14,785 bases of DNA from Flavobacteriaceae bacterium. GTDB lineage: Bacteria; Bacteroidota; Bacteroidia; Flavobacteriales; Flavobacteriaceae. Positions within the stretch are counted from its first letter, which is position 1, and each line of letters begins with the position of its first letter. Shown piece by piece: positions 1 through 7,056 of the stretch. Under the pieces are notes generated by a model. The model was not told where the DNA came from. It did no database searches and saw only the letters and a list, made by a program, of their open reading frames with translations. The translations under genes were made by a program, and so were the position numbers. The stretch covers positions 1 to 14,785 of the forward strand of contig JABDMQ010000187.1 in the NCBI GenBank assembly GCA_013001365.1, in the 5' to 3' direction.

Positions 1-168
1 AAACCAGAAGACGACAAGCAGCAACCTCAGCAAAAACCTGGTCAATTATCTCCTCAGCAGATAAAGAATCTGTTAGAAGCCATGAATAATCAAGAACAAA
101 AGGTCCAAGAAAAAATAAACGCCCAAAAAACCAAAGGGGTCAAGGTCAAAACAGATAAAGACTGGTAA
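1..168 (+). CDS. batC: BatC-like TPR protein, C-terminal fragment (5' end outside window)
   Basis: The reading frame is open from the first base and ends at TAA 166-168, giving the last 55 residues of a protein that starts outside the window. The fragment is very hydrophilic: a Gln/Pro-rich linker, then a short amphipathic stretch (LLEAMNNQEQKVQEKI), then a Lys-rich tail ending KVKTDKDW. This kind of tail is familiar from Bacteroidota BatC proteins, which carry TPR repeats further upstream; no TPR is visible in the piece seen here. The assignment rests mainly on position: it sits 7 bases before batD and batE, matching the usual batA-batB-batC-batD-batE order. It would act at the inner membrane or periplasm with the other Bat proteins; its biochemical role is not established. 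Confidence 0.72.
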   Translation, partial: KPEDDKQQPQQKPGQLSPQQIKNLLEAMNNQEQKVQEKINAQKTKGVKVKTDKDW

Positions 169-175
169 TTTCCAA

Positions 176-1945
176 ATGAGATTCTTAACGCAAATATCAT
201 TTTTATTCTTATTCCTGTCAGTTGTTTCATTACAGGCACAGATCAAGTTTGAGGCCAAGGTGAGCAAGAAGTCCCTTGGTGTTAATGAACGTCTTAGGGT
301 GGATTTCGAGATGAATAAAGATGGCGATAACTTCGTGCCTCCTAGTTTTTCCGACTTCACAGTAGTTGGTGGCCCAAGCCAATCAATTAGTAATTCTTGG
401 GTTAATGGAAAACGTTCGTATTCCAAAAGCTACACGTATTACCTAGCACCAAAAAAGAAAGGTACATTTACAATTAAGCAGGCCTCTGTCGAAATTGATG
501 GTGAAATATATAAGACATTGCCTGTTACTATAAAGGTCAAGACAGCTGTCGATAAGCCAAAAGATGGCAATAATGCTAGTTATGAAGCCTCAGAGAACAT
601 CCATCTCGTTGCAGAAGTATCAAAGAACAGCCCGTATCTCAACGAGCCCATTACAGTTGTTTACAAATTATATGTGGGACCTAATACAGGAGTAGATAAC
701 TGGAGAGAGACAGATACACCTCGATACAATGATTTCTGGAGCCAGAATATCGATATTAAAGGCATTAAAGTAACTCCCGGAAAATACAAAGGAGAAGATT
801 ATAGATACGTCATCTTAAGAAAGGCAGTGCTATACCCCCAGAAAACGGGGAAATTGGAAATAGAACCATTAGTTCTTGATGTCACCGTTAAAGTTCCAAC
901 CAATAGACGAGACATTTTTGGTGGACGACTTATGAAACAAATTCATTTGCCAGTAAGTGCTGGAAGGCGCTCCATTAATGTAAAACCTTTACCTGAGGGC
1001 AAACCGTCCGATTTTACTGGTGCTGTAGGTGATTTTGATTTTAAGGTAACAACATCCAAGACCCAATTGGATGCATCGGAATCATTACAAGCAAGAGTTG
1101 AGGTGTCGGGCAAGGGCAACTTGAAATTATTCGAGTTACCAAAGCTGAATTTACCAAGTAGCTTAGAAGTCTATGAGCCTGAACATTCCGAAAATGTCAG
1201 GACCAATCTTGGTGGTATGCGAGGCAAGACCGCAGATAGCTATACGGTGGTTCCGCAATTCCAAGGGAAATATCCAATACCAAGTATTTCGTTTTCATAT
1301 TTCGACCTTGAAACCGAATCATATAAACGGATTTCTTCAGAAGAAATAGTGATCGATGTATTGAATGGTCCTGTTAACAATGCCACCTCAGATAATAACC
1401 TGATAACTGGTAATGTCAAGCAAAGAGTCGTTTTATCTAACGAGCAGTTTGCTTTTGTTAAGTCCAATCCAAATCTTACAGCCATCAATTCACCTGTATT
1501 CTTCAAGACCACGGTATTCTGGGCTTCCTTGTTGTCTCCTTTATTGCTTATCCCGTTGACCATTGTCTTTATGAAAAAAAGAGATGAGCGCCTAAACGAT
1601 GTTGAAGGCAACAGAATAAGGAAAGCAGATAGATTAGCACGGAAGTATTTGGTTGAAGCCAAAAGATCTATGGGTAATAAAGATGATTTCTATGAAGCCC
1701 TTGAAAGGTCGCTTCATAATTACCTAAAAGCCAAATTGAACATTGAAACAAGTGATCTTAGCAAAGACCGTATCCAAAGTCTTTTATCAGGAAAACAAGC
1801 TGTACCAGACACAATAACAGAATTTATAGGTTTACTGAAAAGTGCTGAATTGGCAAGATATACACCATTTTCGAAGGTCGAAATGCAACAGGATTATAGA
1901 AAAGCAGCTAAGACCATCTCTGCTATTGACAAACAAATAAGATAA
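176..1945 (+). CDS. batD: BatD family protein (oxygen tolerance / aerotolerance operon)
   Basis: This 589-residue protein has a cleavable signal peptide (residues 1 to about 22, ending LQAQ) and a long beta-rich periplasmic region (about 23-440) of repeated Ig-like sheets. A single membrane helix follows at about 442-466 (from VFFKTTVFWASLL), then a cytoplasmic, charged, helical tail of about 120 residues. That layout and length are those of BatD. Bat proteins form a membrane-associated complex, with von Willebrand-type BatA/BatB partners normally encoded upstream, that has been linked to aerotolerance and envelope stress; the molecular function is unsettled. The ATG at 176 puts the signal peptide at the N-terminus and lies 7 bases after the upstream stop. 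Only 3 bases separate its stop from batE, so the genes are almost certainly co-transcribed. No Shine-Dalgarno sequence is evident, as usual in this phylum. Confidence 0.92.
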   Translation: MRFLTQISFLFLFLSVVSLQAQIKFEAKVSKKSLGVNERLRVDFEMNKDGDNFVPPSFSDFTVVGGPSQSISNSWVNGKRSYSKSYTYYLAPKKKGTFTIKQASVEIDGEIYKTLPVTIKVKTAVDKPKDGNNASYEASENIHLVAEVSKNSPYLNEPITVVYKLYVGPNTGVDNWRETDTPRYNDFWSQNIDIKGIKVTPGKYKGEDYRYVILRKAVLYPQKTGKLEIEPLVLDVTVKVPTNRRDIFGGRLMKQIHLPVSAGRRSINVKPLPEGKPSDFTGAVGDFDFKVTTSKTQLDASESLQARVEVSGKGNLKLFELPKLNLPSSLEVYEPEHSENVRTNLGGMRGKTADSYTVVPQFQGKYPIPSISFSYFDLETESYKRISSEEIVIDVLNGPVNNATSDNNLITGNVKQRVVLSNEQFAFVKSNPNLTAINSPVFFKTTVFWASLLSPLLLIPLTIVFMKKRDERLNDVEGNRIRKADRLARKYLVEAKRSMGNKDDFYEALERSLHNYLKAKLNIETSDLSKDRIQSLLSGKQAVPDTITEFIGLLKSAELARYTPFSKVEMQQDYRKAAKTISAIDKQIR

Positions 1946-1948
1946 GGA

Positions 1949-2707
1949 ATGAAGAGGATTGTTTTCATACTGTTTTTAGTAATTGGTCACGTATGCTTTG
2001 CACAAAACGATTTGGTCTTTAAAGAAGCCAATGGCCTATACAATCAAGGGAAATACCAAGATGCTATAGACATGTATGAGTCAATCCTAGACAATGGCGT
2101 GCATTCTTCAGAGTTATATTTCAATCTCGGCAATGCCAATTACAAACTCAATAAAATTGCTCCAAGCATTTATTATTATGAAAAAGCCTTGCAGTTAAAT
2201 CCTCGGGACAAGGAAATACAAAATAACCTAGCATTTGCACAGAACATGACCATTGATGCGATTGAGGAAGTTCCTGAAGTCGGTCTCTCTAAGTTCATGA
2301 AAAAGGCCATGAACATCCTAAGCTTCGATGGATGGGCTAGATTGGCTATAATCATGATGATATTTTTTGTAGGATTGTTCATCCTATATTATTTCTCTTA
2401 TACTACCCAGAGAAAACGCCTTGCTTTCATTTTCAGCAATCTTTCTTTATTATTAATGCTTATAAGCCTTGCTTTTGCATTCCAGAAATATGGCATGGTC
2501 CAGAAAGATCGTCCAGCTATTGTTTTCTCTCAGGAAACAGAGGTGCGAAGTGAACCGAACCTTCGCAGTTCAGAAGCCTTTAAGCTACATGAAGGAACTA
2601 AGGTCCAGGTACTTGACACGGTAAATAATTGGAGGAAAATCAAGCTTACCGATGGTAAAACGGGATGGGTGGCCAGCAGTGATATTAAGCTCTTAGATGC
2701 TTTTTAG
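1949..2707 (+). CDS. batE: BatE family protein: TPR, two membrane helices, SH3-like domain
   Basis: This 252-residue protein starts with a signal peptide (1-19, ending CFAQ). TPR repeats follow at about 21-98; helix pairs such as ANGLYNQGKYQDAIDMYESI and LYFNLGNANYKL are typical. Two membrane helices lie at about 129-151 and 157-179. The C-terminal bacterial SH3-like domain (about 188-250) shows the usual VRSEPNLRSS, a Trp at 229 and the TGWV motif at 238-241. This architecture is that of BatE, usually the last gene of the Bacteroidota bat operon. The TPR part is expected to mediate contacts within the Bat complex and the SH3-like part may touch the cell wall; both are inferences from the domains. 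It starts 3 bases after batD, and the following gene has its own candidate promoter, so the operon probably ends here. Confidence 0.9.
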   Translation: MKRIVFILFLVIGHVCFAQNDLVFKEANGLYNQGKYQDAIDMYESILDNGVHSSELYFNLGNANYKLNKIAPSIYYYEKALQLNPRDKEIQNNLAFAQNMTIDAIEEVPEVGLSKFMKKAMNILSFDGWARLAIIMMIFFVGLFILYYFSYTTQRKRLAFIFSNLSLLLMLISLAFAFQKYGMVQKDRPAIVFSQETEVRSEPNLRSSEAFKLHEGTKVQVLDTVNNWRKIKLTDGKTGWVASSDIKLLDAF

Positions 2708-2709
2708 TA

Positions 2710-2748
2710 TTTGTTTAACACGTTATTTCTTCTTAAATTTTATTTTTG
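2710..2748 (+). promoter_or_regulatory. Candidate Bacteroidota promoter for the small gene at 2770
   Basis: TTTG at 2710-2713 could be the -33 element, with TAAATTTT at 2734-2741 twenty bases later. An exact TAnnTTTG (TATTTTTG) lies at 2741-2748, without a good -33 at the ideal distance. Either would give a leader of roughly 10-25 bases before the ATG at 2770. The exact match covers the TTG at 2746 that could be read as an upstream start, which argues against that start. Inferred from consensus only. Confidence 0.4.
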
Positions 2749-2769
2749 TTTTCCTTAAGCAACAACCAA

Positions 2770-3072
2770 ATGTTAAGATCGCTTATAGCAATTTTTTTCG
2801 TCTCACTATTCATGGCAATGATTATAACGCCATCTATAGTAACATTGCTTGACTTGGATTATGACATTTCCATCATGGTTGATGCAAATGAAGAAGAAGA
2901 AAAAGAAGGTAAGGAATCTGCTAATGATAAAGAGTTAAAAATTATCCAAGTCATTAAAAAAGGATTGAACACATCTCGTTCTTCTTTTTCTGCAATGACA
3001 GTTTTTTATTCAAATTCCTATAGTTCGAATTTTCAGGACCTAATTTCTCCTCCTCCAGAATTCAATATCTAA
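2770..3072 (+). CDS. Small acidic single-pass membrane protein of unknown function
   Basis: This 100-residue protein has one hydrophobic helix at about 4-27 (LIAIFFVSLFMAMII), then DLDYDIS and a highly charged stretch at about 38-57 with a run of four glutamates. A Ser-rich region and the C-terminal end SPPPEFNI follow. The helix could be a membrane anchor or an uncleaved signal; no lipobox is seen. An in-frame TTG at 2746 would add 8 residues, but it lies inside the promoter-like element and leaves the hydrophobic segment less N-terminal, so the ATG at 2770 is preferred. The gene stands alone between a candidate promoter and a clear terminator, upstream of the DUF2490-SulP-carbonic anhydrase genes. 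I do not recognise a named family, though the clean start, stop and flanking signals support a real gene. Confidence 0.66.
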   Translation: MLRSLIAIFFVSLFMAMIITPSIVTLLDLDYDISIMVDANEEEEKEGKESANDKELKIIQVIKKGLNTSRSSFSAMTVFYSNSYSSNFQDLISPPPEFNI

Positions 3073-3073
3073 C

Positions 3074-3098
3074 AGCTATTCAATAGAATAGCTTTTTT
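3074..3098 (+). terminator. Rho-independent terminator after the small membrane protein gene
   Basis: AGCTATTC (3074-3081), loop AATA, GAATAGCT (3086-3093): a perfect 8-bp stem followed by T at 3093-3098. It begins one base after the stop codon. The T-run followed by G (TTTG 3096-3099) may double as the -33 element of the next promoter. Confidence 0.85.
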
Positions 3099-3125
3099 GC
3101 ATACTAGTATAACACTACTAATTTG
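3096..3125 (+). promoter_or_regulatory. Candidate promoter for the DUF2490-SulP-carbonic anhydrase unit
   Basis: TTTG at 3096-3099 is followed, 19 bases later, by TAATTTG at 3119-3125, which is one base shorter than the consensus TAnnTTTG. The leader to the ATG at 3137 would be very short. Consensus match only; the -33 lies in the T-run of the preceding terminator. Confidence 0.38.
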
Positions 3126-3136
3126 ATTGTTAGATA

Positions 3137-3796
3137 ATGAAACATAAATTGATACTATTACTCTTTTTTGGGTCTTTCCTGCCAACACTAGGTCAAAGTA
3201 GTGATTTTGGTAATTGGCTCATTTATTTCGGAAATAAGGATTTCAGCGAAAAATGGAATTGGCATCATGAAGTGCAATACAGGAATTATGACGCCATAGG
3301 CGACCTTGAACAATTGCTCTTGCGTACTGGCATAGGTTATAACCTAACTGAAAACAACAACAATATTCTTCTTGGATATGGCTTTATAGCTTCAGAAAAT
3401 TACAGCAACAATAATGATAAGGTCTCTGTAAATGAACACCGTATCTATCAACAATTCATAACAAAACAAAACTTAGGCTCTGTTAAATTAAGCCATCGCT
3501 ATAGATTTGAACAGCGATTTGTCGAAGATGATTTCAAGATGAGATTTAGATATTTTCTTAGCCTTAATGTGCCTTTAAGTAAAGAGGATGAGGACAGTAT
3601 TAGTAAATGGTACCTGTCTGCTTACAATGAAATTTTCTTGAATACGAAATCAAGTGTCTTTGATAGGAACCGACTGTATGGAGGAATAGGTTATCGACTT
3701 AACACGAACATACGATTTGAATTGGGATATATGAACCAATTCTTTGAATCCTCAGGTAGAGACCAATTGAATATAATTACATTTGTTAATTTTTAA
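3137..3796 (+). CDS. DUF2490-type outer-membrane beta-barrel protein
   Basis: This 219-residue protein has a signal peptide (1-20, ending TLGQ). Alternating aromatic/polar beta strands rich in Tyr, Arg and Asn run through the rest, and it ends in VNF; a terminal aromatic residue is common in outer-membrane barrels. Motifs recalled from DUF2490 proteins are visible: EHRIYQQF (100-107), SHRYRFEQRF (119-128), RFRYFLSLNVPL (136-147) and DRNRLYGGIGY (176-186). The predicted location is the outer membrane; the substrate or role is unknown. It lies 38 bases upstream of the SulP gene on the same strand with no terminator between, so co-transcription with the transporter and carbonic anhydrase is likely. 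That suggests, by inference only, an outer-membrane function linked to anion or inorganic-carbon handling. The family name is given from motif recognition. Confidence 0.83.
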   Translation: MKHKLILLLFFGSFLPTLGQSSDFGNWLIYFGNKDFSEKWNWHHEVQYRNYDAIGDLEQLLLRTGIGYNLTENNNNILLGYGFIASENYSNNNDKVSVNEHRIYQQFITKQNLGSVKLSHRYRFEQRFVEDDFKMRFRYFLSLNVPLSKEDEDSISKWYLSAYNEIFLNTKSSVFDRNRLYGGIGYRLNTNIRFELGYMNQFFESSGRDQLNIITFVNF

Positions 3797-3834
3797 CTTT
3801 AACGATTCTTAACTCAACTATAAACAACCAACAT

Positions 3835-5697
3835 ATGAAAAATCTATTTACTAATATACGCGGCGATGCTTTTGGAGGAATTACAGCAGGTATTGTTGCA
3901 TTGCCTTTGGCCTTGGCATTTGGTGTATCTTCAGGACTTGGACCAAGTGCAGGACTATACGGAGCTATATTCATAAGCTTTTTTGCGGCTCTTTTTGGTG
4001 GGACCAACACTCAGATATCAGGACCTACGGCACCGATGACAGCGGTGAGCATGGTTATCATCGCAGGAATCATTGCTGCTAATGATGGTAGTGTGGAAAA
4101 AGCTCTTCCTGCAATACTTACGGTTTTTCTATTAGCGGGTCTCATGCAGATCGGTCTGGGAATTCTTGGTTTAGGAAAATACATACGTTATATACCTTAT
4201 CCCGTGGTTTCGGGTTTCATGACTGCCATTGGTGTAATCATCCTTGTTACACAGATCTTGCCATCGCTTGGATACTACCCAAAGGAGGATATGGAATACG
4301 TCAATCAATTCAAAGCCCAGGCTGAAGAGGTCATTCTGGAGAATATCCTCAAGGAGGAAGCTGCGGAAGACATAATGGTGCTTGAGGATTTCAGGGAAAC
4401 CATAGCAAGAGCTGAAAAAGTGACGGAAGCAGATATCCTCAAGGAATCCCAAACCCTGGCTGCCAAGAATGCCTCTGGGGTCTTAGGTTCATTGAAAGTA
4501 ATGCCCAGGGCTCTCCAGAACATCAATTGGCTTGAGGTGATTCTCGCATTGGGAACGATTTTCATTATTTACGGGTTCAAGAGAATAACCACGAAAGTAC
4601 CTAGTACACTAGTGGCCCTTCTGGTGATGTCGGCCATTGCGATATTGGCCAAATTAGATTATAGGCCTATTCCTCGAATACCAGAAGGCTTGCCTGAATT
4701 CAAGGCCGAGATTTTCACGAATTTCAGCCTAGGAAGCATTCAGCCCTATATATTCACTGCCCTTGCCTTATCGTTATTAGGTGCTATCGATTCCTTACTA
4801 ACAAGTATCGTGGCAGACAACATGACGAAGACCAAGCACAAGCCTAACAAAGAGCTTATAGGCCAAGGGATAGGGAATAGTATAGCCTCTTTATTCGGTG
4901 GTATCCCTGGAGCTGGCGCGACGATTAGGACCGTTGTTAACATCAATTCCGGTGGCAAGACAAGATTGTCCGGGATGATTGCAGGTATCCTGTTATTTAT
5001 CATACTATTGGCCATAGCCCCTCTCGCTTCCAAGATTCCTGCTGCTGTTCTGGCAGGTATCCTTATTACTGTAGGTATTGGAGTCATGGATTATAAAGGA
5101 TTAAAAGCCATTCCTTATTTACCTAAGGATGTCAAAATCGGCCCTATTAAATTTAGTATGGAGGTCATGATCATGTTGGTCGTACTCATATTGTCATCCG
5201 TCTGGGACCTAGTATATGCAGTAGGGATAGGATTAGTCATCGCATCGTTGATGTTCATGAAGAAAATTGGTGACCTAACTGCAGAACGTTCTGACGTTAA
5301 ATCCTTAAAAGAGGAAGCCTGGGAAGATGAAGGCGATTTCCCTATTAATTTAAAAGAAGAGGTTTTCATTAAGCATATTAAAGGACCTTTGTTCTTTGGG
5401 TCTACAAGTGATTTTCAGGCATTGGCACTTCAAATTCCTGAAACTGCTTCTACCGTGATCATGAGGCTAGGAAGAATGCAATACATGGACCAATCAGGTC
5501 TGTACGCTATGGAAGATATGCTACAAGATCTAAGGAAACGAGGTGTGGAAGTTCTTTTCGTTGGCTTGTTGAATCAACCCAGGTACATGATGGAAAGAAT
5601 CGATATCATACCAGATTTCATACCAGAAGAGCACATATTCGACAAGTTCAAGGATTGTGTAAAATGGGTAAAACAAAACGTAAAAGACCAATATTAA
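3835..5697 (+). CDS. SulP family inorganic anion transporter with STAS domain (probable bicarbonate transporter)
   Basis: This 620-residue inner-membrane transporter has a SulP/SLC26 membrane domain at about 10-475 and a cytoplasmic STAS domain at about 508-613. Family landmarks include FGGITAGIVALPLALAFG near the N-terminus, GGTNTQISGPTAPM at 55-68 (TM3 anion-site region), LGAIDSLLTSIVADNMTKTKH (315-335), GQGIGNSIASLFGGIPGAGA (343-362), and the STAS motif MDQSG at 551-555. SulP proteins carry sulfate, bicarbonate or other anions, and the sequence alone does not decide which. A beta-carbonic anhydrase gene starts 14 bases downstream, which favours bicarbonate. Between TM4 and TM5, residues about 150-215 form an acidic, helical insertion (17 Asp/Glu against 6 Lys/Arg at 151-204), longer than the short linker I expect in this family. 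The start is supported by the immediate onset of the conserved N-terminal region. Confidence 0.95.
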   Translation: MKNLFTNIRGDAFGGITAGIVALPLALAFGVSSGLGPSAGLYGAIFISFFAALFGGTNTQISGPTAPMTAVSMVIIAGIIAANDGSVEKALPAILTVFLLAGLMQIGLGILGLGKYIRYIPYPVVSGFMTAIGVIILVTQILPSLGYYPKEDMEYVNQFKAQAEEVILENILKEEAAEDIMVLEDFRETIARAEKVTEADILKESQTLAAKNASGVLGSLKVMPRALQNINWLEVILALGTIFIIYGFKRITTKVPSTLVALLVMSAIAILAKLDYRPIPRIPEGLPEFKAEIFTNFSLGSIQPYIFTALALSLLGAIDSLLTSIVADNMTKTKHKPNKELIGQGIGNSIASLFGGIPGAGATIRTVVNINSGGKTRLSGMIAGILLFIILLAIAPLASKIPAAVLAGILITVGIGVMDYKGLKAIPYLPKDVKIGPIKFSMEVMIMLVVLILSSVWDLVYAVGIGLVIASLMFMKKIGDLTAERSDVKSLKEEAWEDEGDFPINLKEEVFIKHIKGPLFFGSTSDFQALALQIPETASTVIMRLGRMQYMDQSGLYAMEDMLQDLRKRGVEVLFVGLLNQPRYMMERIDIIPDFIPEEHIFDKFKDCVKWVKQNVKDQY

Positions 5698-5711
5698 TAA
5701 ATTAAAGAATA

Positions 5712-6341
5712 ATGAAAAACATAGCAATTACAAAAGAAATTCAAGATGGATTATCGCCATCAAGCGTATTAAGTGACCTGCTGGCAGGAAACCAAAGATT
5801 CATCTCTGGTAATTCCGAAGAGCTGGATAATGCTGCGCTTATAAGTCAAACCACAGGAGGTCAATTTCCTAAAGCCGTAGTACTGTCGTGCATCGATTCA
5901 CGAGTTCCGGTAGAAACAGTCTTGGACCAAGCCATCGGGGATATTTTCGTTGCTAGAGTGGCCGGAAATTTTGAAAACGAGGACATTTTAGGTAGTATGG
6001 AATATTCATGCAAAGTCGCAGGAAGCAAACTAGTACTTGTACTTGGTCATCAAGCTTGTGGTGCTGTTAAGGCTGCTTGTGATGGAGTTGAACTTGGAAA
6101 CATAACTCATTTACTGAGTAACATCCTGCCAGCTGTGAAGCAATCGGCTGATGAAGTTGATGGCGCATTGGATTCCTCTAACAGTGCTTTCGTAGCGAAG
6201 ACTGTAGAGAACAATGTCAAACTCACCATGGATCGCATTCGTGAAAGAAGTCCTATCCTCAAGGAAATGGAAGACAATGGCGAAATCAAGATCGTAGGCG
6301 GGGTGTATAGCCTTGAAACTGGAAAAGTTGAAATGCTATAA
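5712..6341 (+). CDS. Beta-class carbonic anhydrase
   Basis: This 209-residue enzyme interconverts CO2 and bicarbonate. The zinc site and catalytic dyad are complete: Cys60, Asp62 and Arg64 in SCIDSR (59-64), and His113 and Cys116 in GHQACGAV (112-119), as expected for beta-carbonic anhydrases. Length and fold landmarks (LLAGNQRF at 23-30, ARVAGNF at 81-87, IVGGVYSLETG near the C-terminus) are also typical. There is no signal peptide, so it should be cytoplasmic. It follows the SulP transporter gene by 14 bases on the same strand and is followed by a terminator, making it the last gene of that unit. Together they could import bicarbonate and balance it with CO2 for carboxylases; the coupling is inferred from adjacency. 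Confidence 0.97.
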   Translation: MKNIAITKEIQDGLSPSSVLSDLLAGNQRFISGNSEELDNAALISQTTGGQFPKAVVLSCIDSRVPVETVLDQAIGDIFVARVAGNFENEDILGSMEYSCKVAGSKLVLVLGHQACGAVKAACDGVELGNITHLLSNILPAVKQSADEVDGALDSSNSAFVAKTVENNVKLTMDRIRERSPILKEMEDNGEIKIVGGVYSLETGKVEML

Positions 6342-6352
6342 CGAAACATATT

Positions 6353-6395
6353 AAAAAAAAAGCCACTATTCAATAAAAGAACAGTGGCTTTTTTT
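6353..6395. terminator. Bidirectional terminator between carbonic anhydrase and HmuY-like genes
   Basis: AGCCACT (6361-6367) pairs with AGTGGCT (6383-6389). The stem extends through TTC/GAA (6369-6371 with 6379-6381) across one A-C mismatch. An A-run (6353-6361) precedes and a T-run (6389-6395) follows, so both strands show a hairpin plus U-tract. It sits between two convergent genes and can serve both. Confidence 0.88.
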
Positions 6396-6410
6396 ATTGC
6401 TTCGAATTAA

Positions 6411-7040
6411 TTATTCAAAGGATGTTTGACCATCGTTTGGTTGATACACATAGTTAAATGTATAGTATCGCTCTTCATCCATAAATGCATCTGGATCTTC
6501 TGGAGCATCTTTGTAATAACTCAAGATCTCGACCTTAGCATATTTGCCATCCCGTGTTCGTATTACAATGATTTTCCCTGGCGTAGGAGTTATCAAGAAT
6601 GTTGGTGGGCCTGTATAGGTATACCAGTCACTTAATACATATCCATTGCCTGAGTCTTGCCCAAGCTGTGAGGATTCTACATCCGCGATACTAGCAAAGG
6701 TACCTGATGCAATATAAGCGGCAACATCTCCGGTACGTTCTGGCTCGTCTGTTGATCCTAAAGAAACACCTCCATTAATTATAATTGAAGTGGCCCTAAA
6801 AGCAATATCCCATTCCGTGGCACTTGTTGTTACTTGACCTGTTGAGAAATCGAATTTCGTGAATTCTCCGGAAATAGGAGATGGGTTTCCCATTTGGTCA
6901 ACACCTCCAATCTGAGGAGCAAAAAGATTCGATACTGTGACAGATTCCACCTCTAGCAATTGGACAGGGTCATCATCATTGCTGCATGAGGTCATACCAA
7001 TTAGAATGGCGATCAAAGAAAATAGTTTTAAAGTTTTCAT
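6411..7040 (-). CDS. hmuY: HmuY-like haem-binding surface lipoprotein (no histidine)
   Basis: This 209-residue lipoprotein has a short signal peptide and a lipobox ending at Cys19 (GMTSC), followed by SNDDD. An acidic stretch like this after the lipidated Cys is associated with surface export in Bacteroidota. The body resembles HmuY-family proteins: the FDFSTGQ and EWDIAFR block (63-82), a central loop region, and GKIIVIRTRDGKYAKVEILSYYKD (155-178) before the C-terminal YYTFNYVYQPN. HmuY proteins take haem from host or environmental haemoproteins and pass it to a TonB-dependent receptor. Here the protein contains no His at all and only two Met (50, 187) after the lipid Cys, so the bis-His ligation of Porphyromonas HmuY is impossible. 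The gene starts 16 bases after the receptor stop on the same strand, so it is probably co-transcribed. Ligand assignment is inferred. Confidence 0.84.
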   Translation of the reverse strand: MKTLKLFSLIAILIGMTSCSNDDDPVQLLEVESVTVSNLFAPQIGGVDQMGNPSPISGEFTKFDFSTGQVTTSATEWDIAFRATSIIINGGVSLGSTDEPERTGDVAAYIASGTFASIADVESSQLGQDSGNGYVLSDWYTYTGPPTFLITPTPGKIIVIRTRDGKYAKVEILSYYKDAPEDPDAFMDEERYYTFNYVYQPNDGQTSFE

Positions 7041-7056
7041 AGAATTTATTTAATTA

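Noticed and set aside
73..426. Minus-strand open frame over the batC-batD junction, with a hydrophobic C-terminus.
   Set aside because: It overlaps two well-supported genes; the hydrophobicity is the reverse complement of the Lys/Gln-rich batC tail.
2746..2769. A TTG start for the small membrane protein, adding 8 residues.
   Set aside because: The TTG is part of an exact TAnnTTTG promoter-like element, and the ATG at 2770 places the hydrophobic helix right at the N-terminus.
4171..5087. Several long minus-strand open frames within the SulP gene.
   Set aside because: They lie opposite a gene with unmistakable family motifs and their products show no recognisable domain; they are frame shadows.
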